The notes under the pieces are model-generated. The model worked only from the letters and a program-made list of their open reading frames with translations. It did not search any database and was not told the DNA's origin. From positions 1 through 8,340 of the forward strand of contig JAJZTU010000141.1 in NCBI GenBank assembly GCA_021848765.1: DNA of 8,340 bases. Direction: 5' to 3'. The DNA is from Bacillota bacterium (GTDB lineage Bacteria; Bacillota; GCA-003054495; Carboxydocellales; JAJZTU01). Made by a program: the position numbers and the translations under genes. Positions 5,541 to 8,340 of this stretch are shown here, in pieces. Position 1 is the first letter of the stretch, and the number at the start of each line of letters is the position of its first letter.

Positions 5541-6107
5541 CTATTTAGCCGCCCTTTGGCGAATGCTTTCCAGTTCTCTGGCATGTAACCCGGCGGAACT
5601 ACCCCGTTTAATTTCCGCTGCTATGCTTTGTAAAACCTCCAGATCCCGGGTCCTACCGGTAACGATGATTTCCCTGAACTGGGGCTCCAGGGCCCTAACC
5701 CTTCTCTCCACTCCTGCTTGCACTTTTTGCTTAGCCGCGTTCCCCGGTTTGTATCCCACAAATATGCTATTCCCCCAGATTACCACCACCGGCTTATTCA
5801 CTCCTTCAACGGTAGCCAGTTCCCGCTCCCAACCTGCAGTATACTGGTGAGGATCAGCAGGGGATGCCGGATACTGCCCTTTCCTCCCCTCACCGGATAA
5901 TGCACTGTCACCGGGAAGGAGCGGTGCCGGCAGGTCAGGACCGGGCACCTGTGGGGCCGGATTTTCCGGTATTGGCCGGAGCCTGCTTTCCTGTCCCAGG
6001 TCCCCGAGTTCCGGCTTCCGGCTTACTTTACTCCCTACTCCGCCAAAAACCAGGTATATAGCAACGATAGCAAGCACTGCTAACAATCCCGCATTCGTTT
6101 TGCGCAA
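5541..6107 (-). CDS. YhcN/YlaJ-like sporulation protein
   Basis: This 188-residue secreted or membrane-anchored protein resembles the Spore_YhcN_YlaJ family, known as spore-associated lipoproteins in Bacillus. A hydrophobic N-terminal segment (about 7-24) follows a short basic start, but no lipobox cysteine is present; the protein has no cysteine at all, so it is probably anchored by the helix instead. A Pro-rich linker (44-85) precedes the domain (about 93-170), with VEGVNKPVVVIWGNSIFVGYK, then AAKQKVQAGVERRVRALEP and REIIVTGRTRDLEVLQSIAAEI. That order matches the family, where a value-like strand is followed by a charged helix and a VTGR-type strand. The start is TTG at 6107, with AAAGGAG nine bases upstream; the ATG at 6094 is out of frame. 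Expression in the forespore is expected from the family, but no sigma-G box was found. Confidence 0.82.
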   Translation of the reverse strand: MRKTNAGLLAVLAIVAIYLVFGGVGSKVSRKPELGDLGQESRLRPIPENPAPQVPGPDLPAPLLPGDSALSGEGRKGQYPASPADPHQYTAGWERELATVEGVNKPVVVIWGNSIFVGYKPGNAAKQKVQAGVERRVRALEPQFREIIVTGRTRDLEVLQSIAAEIKRGSSAGLHARELESIRQRAAK

Positions 6108-6150
6108 AGGTGTTCTCTCCTTTTCAAAATACCTGATACGCCCTTAAAGT

Positions 6151-6176
6151 CCCGGGTAAGCTTAGCTTAACCCGGG
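6151..6176 (-). repeat. GC-rich imperfect hairpin upstream of the YhcN-like gene
   Basis: On the minus strand, CCCGGGTTAAGC and GCTTACCCGGG pair over 11 bases with one bulged T and a 3-base loop. It lies between the group II intron end (6222) and the YhcN-like start. No T-run follows (ACTTTAAGG), so it is not a standard terminator. It may be an attenuator, an mRNA-stabilising leader or an old terminator. Confidence 0.5.
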
Positions 6177-6221
6177 GATTACCTTGCTTATCCAGGGCCT
6201 GGCCATTTTCCCATCGTAAAA

Positions 6222-6301
6222 ATCGAGTAGGTAAACGCCACATAGCTAGTGTGGCGTTTTTCCTCTCACAGAACCGTACGTACGGGCCTCGTATACGGCT
6301 C
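6222..6301 (-). ncRNA. Group II intron domains V and VI
   Basis: Domain V (6271-6301) begins GAGCCGTA and ends TACGGTTC, making an 8-base lower helix with the catalytic AGC triad. A CG bulge follows, then a 4-base upper helix with a 5-base AGGCC loop. It totals 31 bases against the usual 34 and lacks the usual GNRA loop. Domain VI has an 8-base stem (ACGCCACA with TGTGGCGT) and a 7-base loop, with a lower stem holding the bulged branch A. Confidence 0.85.
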
Positions 6302-6318
6302 CTGGTAAATCTCAGTCA

Positions 6319-7587
6319 TTACTTTTGATAATGATGCAAAATGCCGACAGTGTATTTTTCCAAGTTTATTAGCCCAATTCCATCAAACCAGCTGTTAGGC
6401 AGAGCCATGCTCAGTAAGGGACTTGCCGAGTTTCTCCATGTCGTCATGGATATTTTCTCAAATGTGCCCTTGTAACCCCGTCTCCGGAGATTTTTATGCA
6501 GTGCCTGCCAACTTTTCCATTCTTTCATTTTCTTCATTCTGAGTCTACGTCTTATCCATCCCATCAGGCTTCTAAATACACTCCGACAGTTTGCCACCCT
6601 GAAGTAGTTGGCCCATCCACGCAAAATAGGGTTCAGCCGCCTAACCATTTCCTCGACGTTCATCCCATGATTTCTGGGGGTCATTTCCCGTATGGTTTCT
6701 TTGAATCCCTTCAGCTTCTTGGGACTAATACTTACCTGCTTGGAGTAAATTACAAAGCCAAGGTAGGCTACTCCCTTTTGGTTGTCCGTCAGGTGTGTCT
6801 TTTCTTTATTGACCACTAGTTTGAGGTCTTTTTCCAGAAACTCTGTTGCTATTTGTTGGTATTGCTTAGCTTCTTGGAATGTGCGGGCGAATAGCAGAAT
6901 ATCATCCGCATAGCGGACGATACGTATGCCCCGGCTCCTCATTTCCTGGTCAAATCTGTCCAGGTAAATATTGGTCAAAAGTGGGGAGATGACCCCGCCT
7001 TGAGGACTTCCAAGGTCTGTTTCCTCCCAGATTCCGTCTTTCATTACTCCTGCAGTTAGAAACTTCTTAATTAGCTTTAGGACGCTGCCATCGCTAATTT
7101 TCCGGTTAACTCCCTCTAGGATTAACGTGTGATCCAAGCGGTCAAAGCATTTAGATAGATCCATATCAACTACATGGCTTAAACCATATTTGTTTATGAA
7201 CATCTCCGCCTTGGCCACCGCTTGATGGCAGGAACGGCCAGGTCTGTATCCATAGCTTGATGGGTGGAAATCTGGCTCAAAGATTGGTTGCATGATGTTG
7301 AGTAGGGCTTGTTGGGCTACACGGTCTCTGACTGTGGGTATCCCAAGCGGTCGTTTACTGCCGTCCGCTTTTGGAATTTCTACCCGGAGTACCGGGTCTG
7401 GTTCATAACTGCCGGTTTTCAGTTGGTGATGAAGTTTGTTCAGTTCTTCCTGCAAGTTTAGTCCGTACGCTTCCACGGTCACCCCGTCTACTCCGGGGGC
7501 TCCTTTGTTGGCTTTTACGGCTTTGTATGCTTTCTCAAGGTTTTCCATGCGGTAAATCTTGTCTATTAAACTGTACCATTTCTTCAT
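6319..7587 (-). CDS. ltrA: Group II intron reverse transcriptase/maturase
   Basis: This 422-residue intron-encoded protein helps the intron fold, splice and copy itself into DNA. Reverse-transcriptase blocks are intact: KANKGAPGVDGVTV (25-38), RPLGIPTVRDRVAQQAL (79-95), SSYGYRPGRSCHQA (110-123), VVDMDLSKCFDRLDH (139-153, with catalytic Asp141), GSPQGGVISPLL (193-204), the YADD box (226-229) and a VAYLGFVIY block (273-281). The maturase (domain X/GIIM) follows with NPILRGWANYFR (319-330). The protein stops after LHHYQK with no HNH endonuclease cysteines or histidines, so it is a complete endonuclease-lacking form rather than a truncation. The ATG at 7587 is chosen over the adjacent in-frame GTG at 7590; a GAGGTG site lies five bases upstream. 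No stops or frameshifts break it, so the element may be active. Confidence 0.95.
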   Translation of the reverse strand: MKKWYSLIDKIYRMENLEKAYKAVKANKGAPGVDGVTVEAYGLNLQEELNKLHHQLKTGSYEPDPVLRVEIPKADGSKRPLGIPTVRDRVAQQALLNIMQPIFEPDFHPSSYGYRPGRSCHQAVAKAEMFINKYGLSHVVDMDLSKCFDRLDHTLILEGVNRKISDGSVLKLIKKFLTAGVMKDGIWEETDLGSPQGGVISPLLTNIYLDRFDQEMRSRGIRIVRYADDILLFARTFQEAKQYQQIATEFLEKDLKLVVNKEKTHLTDNQKGVAYLGFVIYSKQVSISPKKLKGFKETIREMTPRNHGMNVEEMVRRLNPILRGWANYFRVANCRSVFRSLMGWIRRRLRMKKMKEWKSWQALHKNLRRRGYKGTFEKISMTTWRNSASPLLSMALPNSWFDGIGLINLEKYTVGILHHYQK

Positions 7588-8340
7588 CACTTCACCTCAT
7601 TTCGCTATGCTTCCGTGGTTCTCTGCGACTTCGCACCAGTTTCTTCCGGTTACTTTCCAGGCGTCTCTAGCTCATTGGCAATCTTACCCTTCCAGTTACC
7701 GTACTCTGGCTGAGCAGACGTACCTACCAGCAGGCTCGTCACCCCCGGTCGGGTCGTTCCCTTTGGCTTTCCAGCCGCAGTTTTCTTCTCTTCCCATCGC
7801 TCGGTTCCTTAGTTGCATACTTTGATTTACCTTCGTCCCTTCGCATAACAGAGCCGCTTTTGGCTGGCTGTGTCCCACCGCAACCAGGTGCAGTGTCCTC
7901 CAGGTTTTCCCCTCCAGTCTGTTACCAGCTTTCATAGGCCGGGAGTTTATCACTACTACGGACTCATCTGCCACCCCACACCACTTCGTCCCGCCCTTGC
8001 GTTTCCGCTTGTTTGGGCCTACCCTTCCGCGAGGGATGATGCCGGGCTTCTCCGGTTAAGTCCACTTGCCTGAATCCGAACCCATCCGTCTTAACTCCCC
8101 AGGTTATCCAGCTTTCGGGCTTTCCCATATTTAGCAGGGTTACCCACCTGGAGAGCCAACCTCGGTTTGCTTGCGCTATGTTCCGGATTCCCCCTTCGGC
8201 TTCCTTCAGACCCCACCGTTGGCCAGTGGCGCCCTTGCCTACGGGTTGTCTTCCCGCTGGTTAGGTGACAGGGTTTCTTTCAACCCATCGGCTCAGTGAA
8301 CATGCCGGACGAACTAACTTAGGCCCAGGCGCAATGCCTG

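Larger units (their letters stand above)
6222..8340 (-). mobile_element. Group II intron, 5' end beyond the window
   Basis: This self-splicing retroelement runs on the minus strand. Its 3' end is placed at 6222 because the intron RNA ends CCTACTCGAT, with the bulged branch A (plus position 6228) seven bases from the end, as is usual. Domain V (6271-6301) and domain VI precede that end, and domain IV holds the maturase gene. The 750 bases from 7588 to 8340 contain no real gene: they are structured domain I-III RNA, rich in short hairpins and GAAA-type loops, with the segment GAGTCCGTAGTAGTGATAA (7945-7963) resembling conserved domain I sequence. No GTGYG-type 5' boundary was found by 8340; the last bases form a small CAGGC/GCCTG hairpin. 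The AGC triad in domain V argues against class IIC and for a IIB-like bacterial intron. The intron has no intact gene of the host split visibly at its 3' side. Confidence 0.9.

Noticed and set aside
6319..7587. Truncation of the maturase because it has no HNH endonuclease domain
   Set aside because: All reverse-transcriptase and maturase blocks are present and the length suits the known endonuclease-lacking intron proteins, so it is a complete form.
7696..7974. A 92-residue minus-strand open frame upstream of the maturase
   Set aside because: It lies in the structured domain I-III RNA of the group II intron, has no good ribosome site and resembles no protein; the RNA explains the sequence.
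1..8340. CRISPR array, tRNA, rRNA or toxin-antitoxin pair
   Set aside because: No regularly spaced direct repeats, cloverleaf sequence or paired small genes of that kind were seen on either strand.

Overview
The window looks like chromosomal DNA from an endospore-forming, anaerobic or facultatively respiring member of the Firmicutes (Clostridia, Peptococcaceae/Desulfotomaculum-like). This rests on a YhcN/YlaJ-type sporulation protein, strong AGGAGG-type ribosome binding sites, a PduL-type phosphotransacetylase, a DUF1858 redox-disulfide protein and a CxxC-CxxC zinc-ribbon protein of a kind common in that group. The species cannot be fixed from the sequence alone.

Region 1 (1-1390, minus strand) holds a norC-norB pair for a cytochrome c-type nitric oxide reductase; norB runs off the left edge. 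NorC lacks the expected methionine near its second heme-ligand position. Upstream lie a terminator and a DUF1858 gene (1447-1662, minus). The gap between that gene and the divergent zinc-ribbon gene (1965-2279, plus) carries a CRP/FNR-type palindrome and a good sigma-A promoter. Together these genes suggest a nitrosative-stress or anaerobic redox neighbourhood.

Region 2 (2280-4110) contains a strong, probably bidirectional terminator, an unrecognised 112-residue protein on the minus strand, another terminator, and a long minus-strand gene encoding an apparent fusion of PduL (zinc phosphotransacylase) with a C-terminal GNAT acetyltransferase.

Region 3 (4111-5525, plus) has two single-gene units: a 65-residue cysteine-rich orphan with a near-consensus promoter and its own terminator hairpin, then a radical SAM protein with a CX4CX2C cluster motif. 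Convergent to it is the YhcN/YlaJ-like gene (5541-6107, minus), which uses a TTG start.

Region 4 (6222 to the right edge, minus) is a group II intron. Its 3' end, domains V and VI and a maturase/reverse transcriptase without an endonuclease domain are all inside the window; the 5' end lies beyond position 8340. It ends about 115 bases upstream of the YhcN-like gene in the same orientation. No CRISPR array, tRNA, rRNA or obvious defence system was seen. The best candidates for novelty are the PduL-GNAT fusion, the altered NorC, the cysteine-rich orphan and the short-looped intron domain V.
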